Assembly: GCA_947305795.1 (NCBI GenBank)
Contig: CAMZEK010000005.1
Location: 1-64,000 of the forward strand
Direction: 5' to 3'
Length of the DNA stretch: 64,000 bases
Source of the DNA: an uncultured Bacteroidales bacterium
Lineage (GTDB): Bacteria; Bacteroidota; Bacteroidia; Bacteroidales; F082
Positions 34,978-42,468 of this stretch are shown in pieces. Within the stretch, counting starts at the first letter, position 1; every line of letters begins with the position of its first letter. The notes below the pieces were generated by a model. The model saw only the letters and a list, made by a program, of their open reading frames with translations, did not search any database and had not been told where the DNA came from. The position numbers and the translations under genes are program-made.

Positions 34978-36104
34978 ATGACAGAAGTAGATTTGACTCG
35001 CAGTTACGATTCGTTGTATTCCGATACTTGTCTAATCATTGAGGAAGCGCGTAATTATGCCTATCGTGCCGTCAATGTTGCTTTGACGCTCCGCAACTGG
35101 CAACTTGGCGAGCGTATTGCCCGAGAAAACTTTGATGGTGCGGAGCGGAATATGGAAAGAAAGTTGTCGCAATGCTCTCAACAGACCTTACCAGCAAATA
35201 TGGCAAAGGGTTTGATAAAAGCACTTTATATAGGTATATCCTCTTTTACCGAATGTTTCCAAAGATAGTGGCCTCAGTGCGGCCACAATTCCAAATAGTT
35301 GACGCAGTGAGTCAACAATCCGAAAATATGGCCGCAGTGCGGCCACAATTCGAGATTTTGGCCTCAGCAAGTCAAAAATTGCTTCCGTGGACCCACTATC
35401 GTGAACTCATCCGCGTGGAAGATGCTGAAGCCAGAAGCTGGTACGAGCAGGAAGCCCTGCGGGAAATGTGGAGCACCCGCACATTGCACCGCAACATCTC
35501 GTCGCAATACTACTATCGTCTGATGAAGTCCGGAAACAAAGAGAAGGTGACTGATGAGATGCACCGTTTGACACAATCCATGCAACAAGACAAACTGGAA
35601 TTTATGAAGAATCCTGTGGTGGCAGAGTTTCTTGGATTGCAACCCAATGCCGATTTTACTGAAACAGAACTGGAAGGCAGTATCATCAGCCATCTGCAAA
35701 GCTTTATCATGGAGTTGGGCAAGGGATTCGCTTTTGTGGCCCGGCAAAAGCATATCCGCACGGATATGGGTGACTTTTATATTGACTTGGTGTTCTACAA
35801 TTATATCTTGAAGTGCTTCTTTTTGATTGATTTGAAGACACAGCAAATCACCCATCAGGATGTTGGACAAATGGATATGTATGTAAGGATGTATGACCAA
35901 CTGATGCGTACGGAGGGCAACAATCCCACCATTGGCCTGTTGCTTTGCTCAGAAACCAGCGAAGATATGGCGCGATACAGCATCCTGCATGATAGTGAAC
36001 AATTGTTCCAAGCAAAATATCTCACCTACTTGCCCACTGAGGAGCAATTGCGCCAAGAGATAGAACTGCAAAAACAAGTCTTTTTGGAACAGAGGAGCAA
36101 ATAA
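34978..36104 (+). pseudogene. DUF1016 PD-(D/E)XK nuclease, frameshifted near 35150
   Basis: The N-terminal DUF1016 helical domain (RNWQLGERIARENFDGAER) is in one frame and ends in a foreign tail. The continuation (KKVVAMLSTDLTSKYGKGF, TLYRYILFYRMFPKIV) is in another frame. Comparison with the family pattern ERAEYGKKV suggests the loss of 1 or 4 bases around 35150. The second open frame (from ATG 35172) encodes the linker repeats and the complete C-terminal nuclease domain (FYIDLVFYN, FFLIDLKT, then LLLCSE). That fragment of 310 aa might still be made from its own ATG. The linker carries four 30-bp units. The gene opens the accessory island and is followed by the WYL regulator. A sequencing error is possible. 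Confidence 0.75.
35268..35376 (+). repeat. four 30-bp in-frame units with 19-nt palindromes (DUF1016 copy 1)
   Basis: Units start at 35268, 35298, 35328 and 35358. The first three cores are palindromes of the form 6-7-6 (GTGGCC-N7-GGCCAC, GTTGAC-N7-GTCAAC, ATGGCC-N7-GGCCAC). The fourth is a decayed mosaic (TTGGCC-N7-GTCAAA). Each begins at codon position 1 and encodes a 10-residue unit such as VASVRPQFQI. Confidence 0.85.
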
Positions 36105-36113
36105 AGAAAGCGT

Positions 36114-36148
36114 ACGAAAAAAGATTTCGCACAATGTTTGTACTTTTG
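36114..36148 (+). promoter_or_regulatory. operator and promoter of the WYL gene
   Basis: ACGAAA-N5-TTTCGC (36114-36130) is followed by exactly 10 nt and TACTTTTG (36141-36148). The same arrangement recurs at 38448 and 42413. From 36138 to 36160 the sequence is identical over 23 nt to 38472-38494. Confidence 0.75.
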
Positions 36149-36168
36149 CAAACGAAAAACCGAACAAT

Positions 36169-37230
36169 ATGCCTGCAAACAAAAACGCTGTAACACGCTA
36201 CTACATCCTCGACAAGCTGTTGGCCAATCGCTATCACCATTATTCTACTGAGGATTTGGTAAGACTTGTCAATGAGGAGTTGACAGAAATGAATCAAGAG
36301 CCTGTCAGTCGTCGAACCATCGAACTTGACCTTAATTATATTGAAAACGAAGGGCCTTTTTTGGCGGAGATAGAACACTATCAGGTTGATGATGTCAGCC
36401 AGCGAACCCTCAAGACCATCAAGAAAAGCTGCCACCGCTATGCTGACCCATCGTTTTCCATATTTACGCAGAAGCTTACTGACGACGAGAAACACCTGCT
36501 TGGAGAGGCTTTCACACTTCTCGGGCAATTTGACGGTCTGTCCGATCTTGCAGGCTTGGAAAGGCTGAGGGAAAGCCTCAAAGTAAAAACCGACCGCCAG
36601 ATAGTGTCATTCACAAAGAATCCTTTGGAAGGCAAGAACCTGCTGGGTGAATTGTTCACGGCAATCTCACAGAAACAGGTGGTGGAATTGCATTACCATC
36701 GGTTTGACACGCCTGATGAGGACCGCAAAACCGTTGTGCATCCTTACCTGCTTAAAGAATACAACCGCCGTTGGTATCTTATCGTTGCCGCCGACAATGA
36801 TGGCAAAATACTGTCGTTTGCGCTCGACCGTATCGATAAGTTTGTCCCTTTGCCTTCTCGTAGTTATAAGGAATACGATGGCGACCTCAACGAGCGCTTT
36901 GAGGACATCATCGGGGTGACACTCATCGACGGCAATCCGTTGCAGACCATCATGTTCTGGGTGAGTGATTTTTCCAAGGATTATGTGGCCACCAAACCCT
37001 TGCATGAGTCTCAGCGGCATTACAAAGGGGAAAGAGAAATGGAATTGCGCCAACAATACCCAAAGCTCGAAGGAGGCGCATTCTTCTCCATTGACTGCAT
37101 AGAGAACTATGAGCTTATCCGTGAATTGTCCTCTTTTGGAAAAGACCTGTTGGTTCTCTCGCCAGCCGACATCCAGCAGAAGGTACGCGACCGCGTTGCG
37201 GCACAATTCCATGCATATCAGATGCTGTAA
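36169..37230 (+). CDS. WYL-domain transcriptional regulator
   Basis: This 353-aa protein has an N-terminal winged helix-turn-helix (residues 1-65, with SRRTIELDLNYIE as the likely recognition helix). The WYL domain carries RRWYLIVAADNDG at residues 200-212 and ALDRIDKF after it. A C-terminal WCX-like extension follows (GREMELRQQYP, FFSIDCIENYELIRELSSFG). WYL regulators sense nucleic-acid or nucleotide ligands and often control defence loci. The gene stands between two DUF1016 nucleases and its own promoter has the shared island operator, so autoregulation is likely. Confidence 0.93.
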   Translation: MPANKNAVTRYYILDKLLANRYHHYSTEDLVRLVNEELTEMNQEPVSRRTIELDLNYIENEGPFLAEIEHYQVDDVSQRTLKTIKKSCHRYADPSFSIFTQKLTDDEKHLLGEAFTLLGQFDGLSDLAGLERLRESLKVKTDRQIVSFTKNPLEGKNLLGELFTAISQKQVVELHYHRFDTPDEDRKTVVHPYLLKEYNRRWYLIVAADNDGKILSFALDRIDKFVPLPSRSYKEYDGDLNERFEDIIGVTLIDGNPLQTIMFWVSDFSKDYVATKPLHESQRHYKGEREMELRQQYPKLEGGAFFSIDCIENYELIRELSSFGKDLLVLSPADIQQKVRDRVAAQFHAYQML

Positions 37231-37242
37231 AGAGTTTATTTG

Positions 37243-37250
37243 TATCTTTG
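37243..37250 (+). promoter_or_regulatory. -7 promoter box for the second DUF1016 gene
   Basis: TATCTTTG lies 22 nt before the ATG at 37273, without the GCGAAA/TTTCGC operator. Confidence 0.55.
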
Positions 37251-37272
37251 CATTTCACTAATCCTTAAAAAG

Positions 37273-38457
37273 ATGAGCGACAAACCGACATTCGTATCCC
37301 GTGACATGATGACCGCCGACGAGGGCTATGTGCAATGGATGGCAGACATCAAGCAACGTTTCCGCCAAAGCCAAGTCAAGGCGGCGGTTCGAGTGAACAC
37401 TGCCATGCTTGAGTTTTATTGGAGCTTGGGAAGAGACATGGTGGAACTACGGGCAGAAAGCAAATGGGGCAGCGGTTTCTTCGATCAGTTGAGCCTTGAT
37501 TTGAGGACTGCTTTTCCCGAAGAAACGGGTTTCTCAGTGACCAACCTCAAGTATATGAAGCGTTGGTATGCCTTTTATAATGAGAGAGTTGCAAATCGTC
37601 AACGACTCGTTGACGAAATTAGTGCTGTTCAAAGTGATGAACCAAATGTTGTAATTCGTCACCAAGCTGGTGACGAATTAGATATCACAATTGGTCAACG
37701 ACTCGTTGACGAAAAAGGCCAACGACTCGTTGACCAATTAGAGATGCCTGAGCTTTTTGGACGAGTGCCATGGGGACAGCATATCGATATTATTTCAAGA
37801 TGTGAGACATTAGATGAAGCTCTTTTCTATGTTCAGCAGGTAGTGGACGGAGGGTGGTCGCGCCCCAGGCTTAATGCCAATATTGACAAACATTTGTATC
37901 AATCTCAAGGGGCAGCCGTGACCAACTTTGAGCACACGCTTCCGGCGCCACAGAGCCAGTTGGCCAAGGAGATACTGAAAGACCCTTATCATTTCGGCTT
38001 CCTCTCGATGAGCGAGGAGTACGAGGAGAAAGACTTGGAGGATGCGCTTGTTTCGAATGTCACGCGCTTCTTGATGGAGTTGGGCAAGGGCTTTTCGTAT
38101 GTGGGGCGACAGATGGAGTTGCAGATGCCTGGCGGACAGACCTTCTTCCCCGATTTGTTGTTCTATCACATCCCGCAGCACCGCTATGTCGTCATTGAGC
38201 TGAAGGTGGTGAAGTACATCCCCGAGTTTGCCGGCAAGCTGAATTTCTACGTTACCGCCGTTGACGAGCTGCTGCGTGGCGAGGGCGACAATCCCACCGT
38301 GGGACTGATCATCTGCAAATCGACCGACAAGACCGTTGTGGAATGGTCGTTGCGCGACATCAACAAGCCGCTTGGCGTATCCACCTACCAGCTTGAACAG
38401 GTGGTGGAGCGCACGGTGAGGGAACTGGAACTGAAAAAAGAAAATTTGCGAAAATAG
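37273..38457 (+). CDS. DUF1016 (YhcG-like) PD-(D/E)XK nuclease
   Basis: This 394-aa protein is intact. The start at 37273 is chosen because the promoter box overlaps the upstream TTG alternative. The N-terminal DUF1016 domain covers residues ~10-110 (AAVRVNTAMLEFYWSLGRDMVEL, WGSGFFDQLSLDL, GFSVTNLKYMKRWY). A repetitive linker comes next (RQRLVDE, RHQAGDE, GQRLVDE, GQRLVDQ). The nuclease domain follows (GKGFSYVGRQMEL, FFPDLLFYH, YVVIELKVV), with the PD...ELK active site complete. Family members are found near mobile elements and restriction loci; the substrate is not established. The operator for the next gene overlaps its stop codon. Confidence 0.93.
   Translation: MSDKPTFVSRDMMTADEGYVQWMADIKQRFRQSQVKAAVRVNTAMLEFYWSLGRDMVELRAESKWGSGFFDQLSLDLRTAFPEETGFSVTNLKYMKRWYAFYNERVANRQRLVDEISAVQSDEPNVVIRHQAGDELDITIGQRLVDEKGQRLVDQLEMPELFGRVPWGQHIDIISRCETLDEALFYVQQVVDGGWSRPRLNANIDKHLYQSQGAAVTNFEHTLPAPQSQLAKEILKDPYHFGFLSMSEEYEEKDLEDALVSNVTRFLMELGKGFSYVGRQMELQMPGGQTFFPDLLFYHIPQHRYVVIELKVVKYIPEFAGKLNFYVTAVDELLRGEGDNPTVGLIICKSTDKTVVEWSLRDINKPLGVSTYQLEQVVERTVRELELKKENLRK
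37597..37735 (+). repeat. in-frame array of 19-nt palindromes (DUF1016 copy 2)
   Basis: CGTCAACGACTCGTTGACG at 37597 is a perfect palindrome around its central base. Related cores lie at 37693 (inner 17 bases perfect) and 37717 (one mismatch). A different perfect palindrome, CGTCACCAAGCTGGTGACG, is at 37657, and a weaker one (GTTCA-N6-TGAAC) is at 37627-37642. Each clear core starts at codon position 1. Distances are multiples of 6 (30, 30, 36, 24). Confidence 0.85.
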
Positions 38458-38482
38458 GTTGCGCGGCAGGGTTGTACTTTTG
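38448..38482 (+). promoter_or_regulatory. operator and promoter of the kinase gene
   Basis: GCGAAA-N5-TTGCGC (38448-38464) is followed by exactly 10 nt and TACTTTTG (38475-38482). The operator overlaps the stop codon of the DUF1016 gene. The ATG is at 38543. Confidence 0.75.
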
Positions 38483-38542
38483 CAAACGAAAAACGACAAT
38501 TTCCTCAAGACTTAAAGTATCAACCAACAAAAAAAAGAAACC

Positions 38543-40996
38543 ATGCAGAACGCACAGAACAACTACACAGAAGAAACCCTCGGAGTCATATTTGACAAAA
38601 TTGACACACTCGTTGACAAATATCGTAACTATGTAAACGAGCATTGCCCAAAGACTCTTGATAGCTATGTTGAAAAAGGTGAAGTTTTTCAAGTCTTGAC
38701 ACCATTTGACCCCGATGGAAGTGCAGACGAGCAATTGATAATAACCTTGTATAAAGAGGTAACTGGAAATAATGCTGATGTGCAAATCGTAGAGGCATTG
38801 TCTCAATATGCAGAAAAGTTCTATGATAAAGCACTCTCAGAGGAGGAAATGTCTTTTCTGTGTGAGAATTTCTCAGCAGTGATTACTTATGAGTTTCTCG
38901 TTCGAGATCAATGGTTATCAGGATGTTCTGGTCAACATATTTCTGAAGAACGCATTAGGCTTGTCAAAGAGCATGTAAAGCCCGAAAAGGGGGCAAGAAT
39001 ATTCATTGCCGACACAGAATACTGTGATCTTGCTGTTCTCTTTCCAGATTGTATTATATCTGGTTTTACAGGCATGAACTATGATCAAAAGAAAGTATGG
39101 GCTCTGGGACAAATTCGTCTTTTTGCCGCAGGCATTCACTCTGAAATTGTTTCAGGTGAGGAAGTAAATGACGAATACTCATATACGTTGCCTGCAAAGG
39201 GTACTGTAGACATGGTTATTTTCCGCGTCAATGAGCAAAAATATGCTGCTCAAAAATTATTCGGAACAGAATGCAAGGATTTAGAAGCATTATATGACCT
39301 TCTAAAGCCAAACGGGAAAATGCTGTTTTTCTCTGAGTTTATATCAGAAATGGCTGGAATGAAAGCTGAAATGTATGAGGCACCCATCATTGATTTTCGC
39401 GTTCGTAGAACTAAAGAAAAAGCTATTTCTTCTATTGTTGCATACAAGGATAAGGGCTTTTTTGGCAACAATTATATTATGCTTGCATTATGCAAAGCTG
39501 AAAATTGCAAAGTCTACATTAAGGACGAATTGAAGTCCAGGTCTAAATATATTAATGCCGATGAACTAGATTCTGAGATTTTATGGCCTAGTTACTATTG
39601 GACTAATCAACCAGCGGATGGTAATCCATTATCTTCTATTGTAAAACACCAACAGGTAAGACTCTTAAAGGAAAAAGAGCTTGCAGATTTTGTTAAGGGA
39701 GAAGGATGGATCCTACACGAAAAGGCAAAGAACATGCCATTAGTTCTGCCGGACATGCTTAGAGACAGTTACAAAGATGCAAATCTTTGTAACAGAATTG
39801 TCAACATTGTTAGTGACCCTGGTATTGAGGAAGAACAGGCAAAACTATGTGTGGCAAAAGAGCCTTATGTTCTTCTGAGTAATAGTACAGAGGACTTTAG
39901 AGTTGGGTATGCAACAGAAGTACCTGATGGAGGCATCGCCTACATGAAAGCTTGTTGCATAGTTCCGCTGGACGGAATTGATGTTCGTTACATTGCAGCT
40001 TTACTGTTTGAGCCATCTGTCAAAGAACAAATTTTGACAATTTGTGATGGGCATAACATTAACCTTGCCTTGCCCTTGGTTATGGACAAAATCATCGTAC
40101 CTAATCATGATGAAAAAGAACGTTTAGCTTTTTTGGCTGAAGCAAACTATGAGGCATTGCTATCTTCACAAGAAGAGTTGAAACAAGAACATAATAATTA
40201 TATCAAAGCAGTTCGAATGCGTAAACATGCTCTAACTCAATCCTTATCTTCTATAGGAGCTAAATTCAATGCTTTGAATAAATGTCGAATTCGCCAAAAT
40301 GGAGAATTGTCTGATGATAATGTTATTAATCCATTACGAGGGACTACCGTAAAAGAAATATTTGAATTTCTTTCTACAAGAATAGAAGAGATGATGCCTG
40401 TACTGGAACATATTGCAGACGTAGAATACTCATTCTTGAACCCTGAATCTATTGACCCAGAGGAATTCATAGAAAGTTACATCAAAAAAGAAGAAAAAGG
40501 CTGGCTGAATTTCAAGCCAATCGTATCATGGAAGGAAGGCAACAATAAGGGGTTGAAAGTCACCAAAGATAAAGATGGTAATGTTATTAAAGAAAAGATA
40601 TCACTGATCACTTTTAAGTTCCCAAAAGATGCATTAGAAAAAATATTCGACAATATTCTTTCCAATGCAAAGGCTTATGCTTTTACAGAAGATAATCGAA
40701 AAGACTATCAATTGAAATTTTCGTGGCGCACTGATGGAGTGTCATTGATTATCGAGATTGAAAACAATGGAACGCCCATACCAGAGAATCGAGACACTGC
40801 CTCACTGCTTGAATATGGTGTATCAACAGCTCTTCACCAAGACGGGCATAACGGTATTGGTTGTAACGAAATTAAGGATATAATGACCCGATATAATGGA
40901 AGAGTGGAGATAGTATCTACACCAAAAGAAGAATACACAGTCAAATATGTTTTGACGTTTAGTAATGCATTTATTTTTAGACAACAACAAGAATAG
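38543..40996 (+). CDS. methylase/HsdS-like protein fused to a histidine-kinase ATPase
   Basis: This 817-aa protein has an unusual build. Residues ~100-330 resemble a degenerate Rossmann methyltransferase (KPEKGARIFIADTEY near 146, LLKPNGKMLFF near 253, then VRRTKEKAISSIVAY) without an NPPY motif. Residues ~470-545 resemble the target-recognition part of HsdS (DVRYIAALLFEPSVKEQIL, NLALPLVMDKIIVPNHDEKERL). A coiled region with MRKHALTQSL holds a candidate phospho-acceptor His562. The C-terminal ~150 residues form a HATPase_c domain (N box FDNILSNAKAYAF with Asn708, ENNGTPIP, GHNGIGCNEI near 771). It looks cytoplasmic, with no membrane segment. It is followed 2 nt later by a receiver-domain gene, so it is likely a kinase-regulator pair sensing DNA. 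Base composition is visibly AT-richer than in neighbours. Function is inferred. Confidence 0.75.
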   Translation: MQNAQNNYTEETLGVIFDKIDTLVDKYRNYVNEHCPKTLDSYVEKGEVFQVLTPFDPDGSADEQLIITLYKEVTGNNADVQIVEALSQYAEKFYDKALSEEEMSFLCENFSAVITYEFLVRDQWLSGCSGQHISEERIRLVKEHVKPEKGARIFIADTEYCDLAVLFPDCIISGFTGMNYDQKKVWALGQIRLFAAGIHSEIVSGEEVNDEYSYTLPAKGTVDMVIFRVNEQKYAAQKLFGTECKDLEALYDLLKPNGKMLFFSEFISEMAGMKAEMYEAPIIDFRVRRTKEKAISSIVAYKDKGFFGNNYIMLALCKAENCKVYIKDELKSRSKYINADELDSEILWPSYYWTNQPADGNPLSSIVKHQQVRLLKEKELADFVKGEGWILHEKAKNMPLVLPDMLRDSYKDANLCNRIVNIVSDPGIEEEQAKLCVAKEPYVLLSNSTEDFRVGYATEVPDGGIAYMKACCIVPLDGIDVRYIAALLFEPSVKEQILTICDGHNINLALPLVMDKIIVPNHDEKERLAFLAEANYEALLSSQEELKQEHNNYIKAVRMRKHALTQSLSSIGAKFNALNKCRIRQNGELSDDNVINPLRGTTVKEIFEFLSTRIEEMMPVLEHIADVEYSFLNPESIDPEEFIESYIKKEEKGWLNFKPIVSWKEGNNKGLKVTKDKDGNVIKEKISLITFKFPKDALEKIFDNILSNAKAYAFTEDNRKDYQLKFSWRTDGVSLIIEIENNGTPIPENRDTASLLEYGVSTALHQDGHNGIGCNEIKDIMTRYNGRVEIVSTPKEEYTVKYVLTFSNAFIFRQQQE

Positions 40997-40998
40997 AT

Positions 40999-42315
40999 AT
41001 GGAAAATCATAGCTTTATTCAAGTTCTTTGGGTTGAAGACGACCCAGAAGTATTAGGAAGCTATCCAGATGAAGCTTCTCAAGATGGTTTGCAACTAGTT
41101 TCGAAACAATGCTGGGATGATGCCAAAGCAGCTTTGGAAAGTGAGTTTAATAGGTGGTCTGCTATTATACTTGATGCTAAATGCAAATACCATCGGGATA
41201 GTGCAGACAATGCAGTCGAGTTTTTGCGTGAAGCGTTGGATGACATTTCTACTATTTGTGAGAAAAAAGGCCGAATTATCCCTTGGTACGTCTTAACCGC
41301 TGGCTCCGAAACAGAGGTCTCTGACTCAATTAACGACAAACGCGAGAAATGGGATTCTGATTGGACTGAAAAAAAACACAAGAAGTTCTATTACAAGGGT
41401 ACCGACAGAGAAGAATTATATAAACGGATCAAGGCCCATGCCCAAAAATCAAGTAGATTTCAGATACAGGAAATGTATCGAGAGACATATGATCAATTGT
41501 CTAACTTCAATGACGATGTCTGTGAAGACATTTTGACCATTATAGAAGCCATTCACTTTCCTAACTCACACCAGGATTTCAATCCAAAGTACTTCTATAA
41601 CCCACTTAGAAAGGCCTTGGAGCAAATCTTTAGGTCTTTGGGGAAAGCAAACATCATTCCAGATACGTTTTTCTCTAATGGCAGGGTTAATTTTAATCAA
41701 TGTTTTATGTTTTTAATAGGCAACGAAGCAGTAATACTAGGATATAAGCATGAGGAAGGAAGAATAATTCCAAAACATATACAAAACATGATGTCTTTGA
41801 TTATGGATTTGGGAAATTCGAACTCCCATTCCTCAGTCGAATTAAGCGAAGAAGAAATTCAAAATTACGACAATCAAATTAAAACCATAGGCGGCAATTC
41901 AAGGCTTTTGGTTTTTAGCATTGCACTCCAGTTCTGCGAGATACTTCAATGGATGAATAAGTATTTAAAAAACCATCCAGATAAAGAAGAAAATCGTAAA
42001 AAGTGGGTGAAGTTGGATAAGACAGAGCAAGAGGGAGTAGATTCATCAGGAACAAATGTTAAGGCACCTCCGTTACAGTCTAAAGAACTTGAAAATGGTA
42101 AATATTATGAAGGTATAATAGTAGAGGTCGAAAATCATTTTGGAACTTTTTTGAATGTAAAATGTGAATTATATCCGTTCCCTCTCCAAATTAAGCCAAG
42201 ACATAATAATCTAATAAAGGACAAAGTGGTAACATTCAAGGCAATCCAAGAGCCAAACAAGAAAGATCCCAGCAAACCTTTTTGGATTGCCACGGATGTT
42301 CGTCGAAAAGAATGA
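40999..42315 (+). CDS. receiver-domain protein, partner of the kinase
   Basis: This 438-aa protein has an N-terminal receiver-like domain: acidic pair Asp14/Asp15 (VLWVEDDPEV), likely phospho-acceptor Asp59 (AIILDAKC), Thr100 (YVLTAGSE) and Lys133 (FYYKG). The middle ~200 residues are helical and unrecognised (EDILTIIEAIHFP, YNPLRKALEQIFRSLG, GNSNSHSSVELSEEE). The last ~80 residues form a small beta-barrel-like domain (NGKYYEGIIVEVENHFGTFLNV) reminiscent of an OB fold. No DNA-binding helix-turn-helix is seen, so it is probably not a classic transcription factor. It is translationally close to the kinase gene and AT-rich like it. Confidence 0.75.
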   Translation: MENHSFIQVLWVEDDPEVLGSYPDEASQDGLQLVSKQCWDDAKAALESEFNRWSAIILDAKCKYHRDSADNAVEFLREALDDISTICEKKGRIIPWYVLTAGSETEVSDSINDKREKWDSDWTEKKHKKFYYKGTDREELYKRIKAHAQKSSRFQIQEMYRETYDQLSNFNDDVCEDILTIIEAIHFPNSHQDFNPKYFYNPLRKALEQIFRSLGKANIIPDTFFSNGRVNFNQCFMFLIGNEAVILGYKHEEGRIIPKHIQNMMSLIMDLGNSNSHSSVELSEEEIQNYDNQIKTIGGNSRLLVFSIALQFCEILQWMNKYLKNHPDKEENRKKWVKLDKTEQEGVDSSGTNVKAPPLQSKELENGKYYEGIIVEVENHFGTFLNVKCELYPFPLQIKPRHNNLIKDKVVTFKAIQEPNKKDPSKPFWIATDVRRKE

Positions 42316-42353
42316 GTGTGGCTTATATTAAGGTGTTTGTTTATTAAATACAA

Positions 42354-42393
42354 ACAAAAGGGTTGTGCAGGTTTGTACAGCCCTTTTGTTTTT
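42354..42393 (+). terminator. intrinsic terminator after the kinase-receiver operon
   Basis: ACAAAAGGGTTGT, a loop and ACAGCCCTTTTGT form the stem, with a T run after it. Confidence 0.8.
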
Positions 42394-42412
42394 GCCGCTG
42401 CTTTCTAAATCA

Positions 42413-42447
42413 GCGAAAATTGGTTTCGCACCACAGTCATACTTTTG
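42413..42447 (+). promoter_or_regulatory. operator and promoter of the helicase gene
   Basis: The perfect inverted repeat GCGAAA-ATTGG-TTTCGC (42413-42429) is followed by exactly 10 nt and TACTTTTG (42440-42447). It is the cleanest of the three island operators. Confidence 0.8.
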
Positions 42448-42468
42448 CCATCGAAAACGAAAACAACG

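Noticed and set aside
34978..36104. Programmed ribosomal frameshift in the first DUF1016 gene
   Set aside because: No slippery heptamer with a downstream pseudoknot is evident, and family comparison points to a base loss rather than recoding.
35268..37735. Possible CRISPR arrays because of the 30-bp units
   Set aside because: The units are contiguous, lie within coding sequence in frame, have no unique spacers between repeats, and no cas genes are near.
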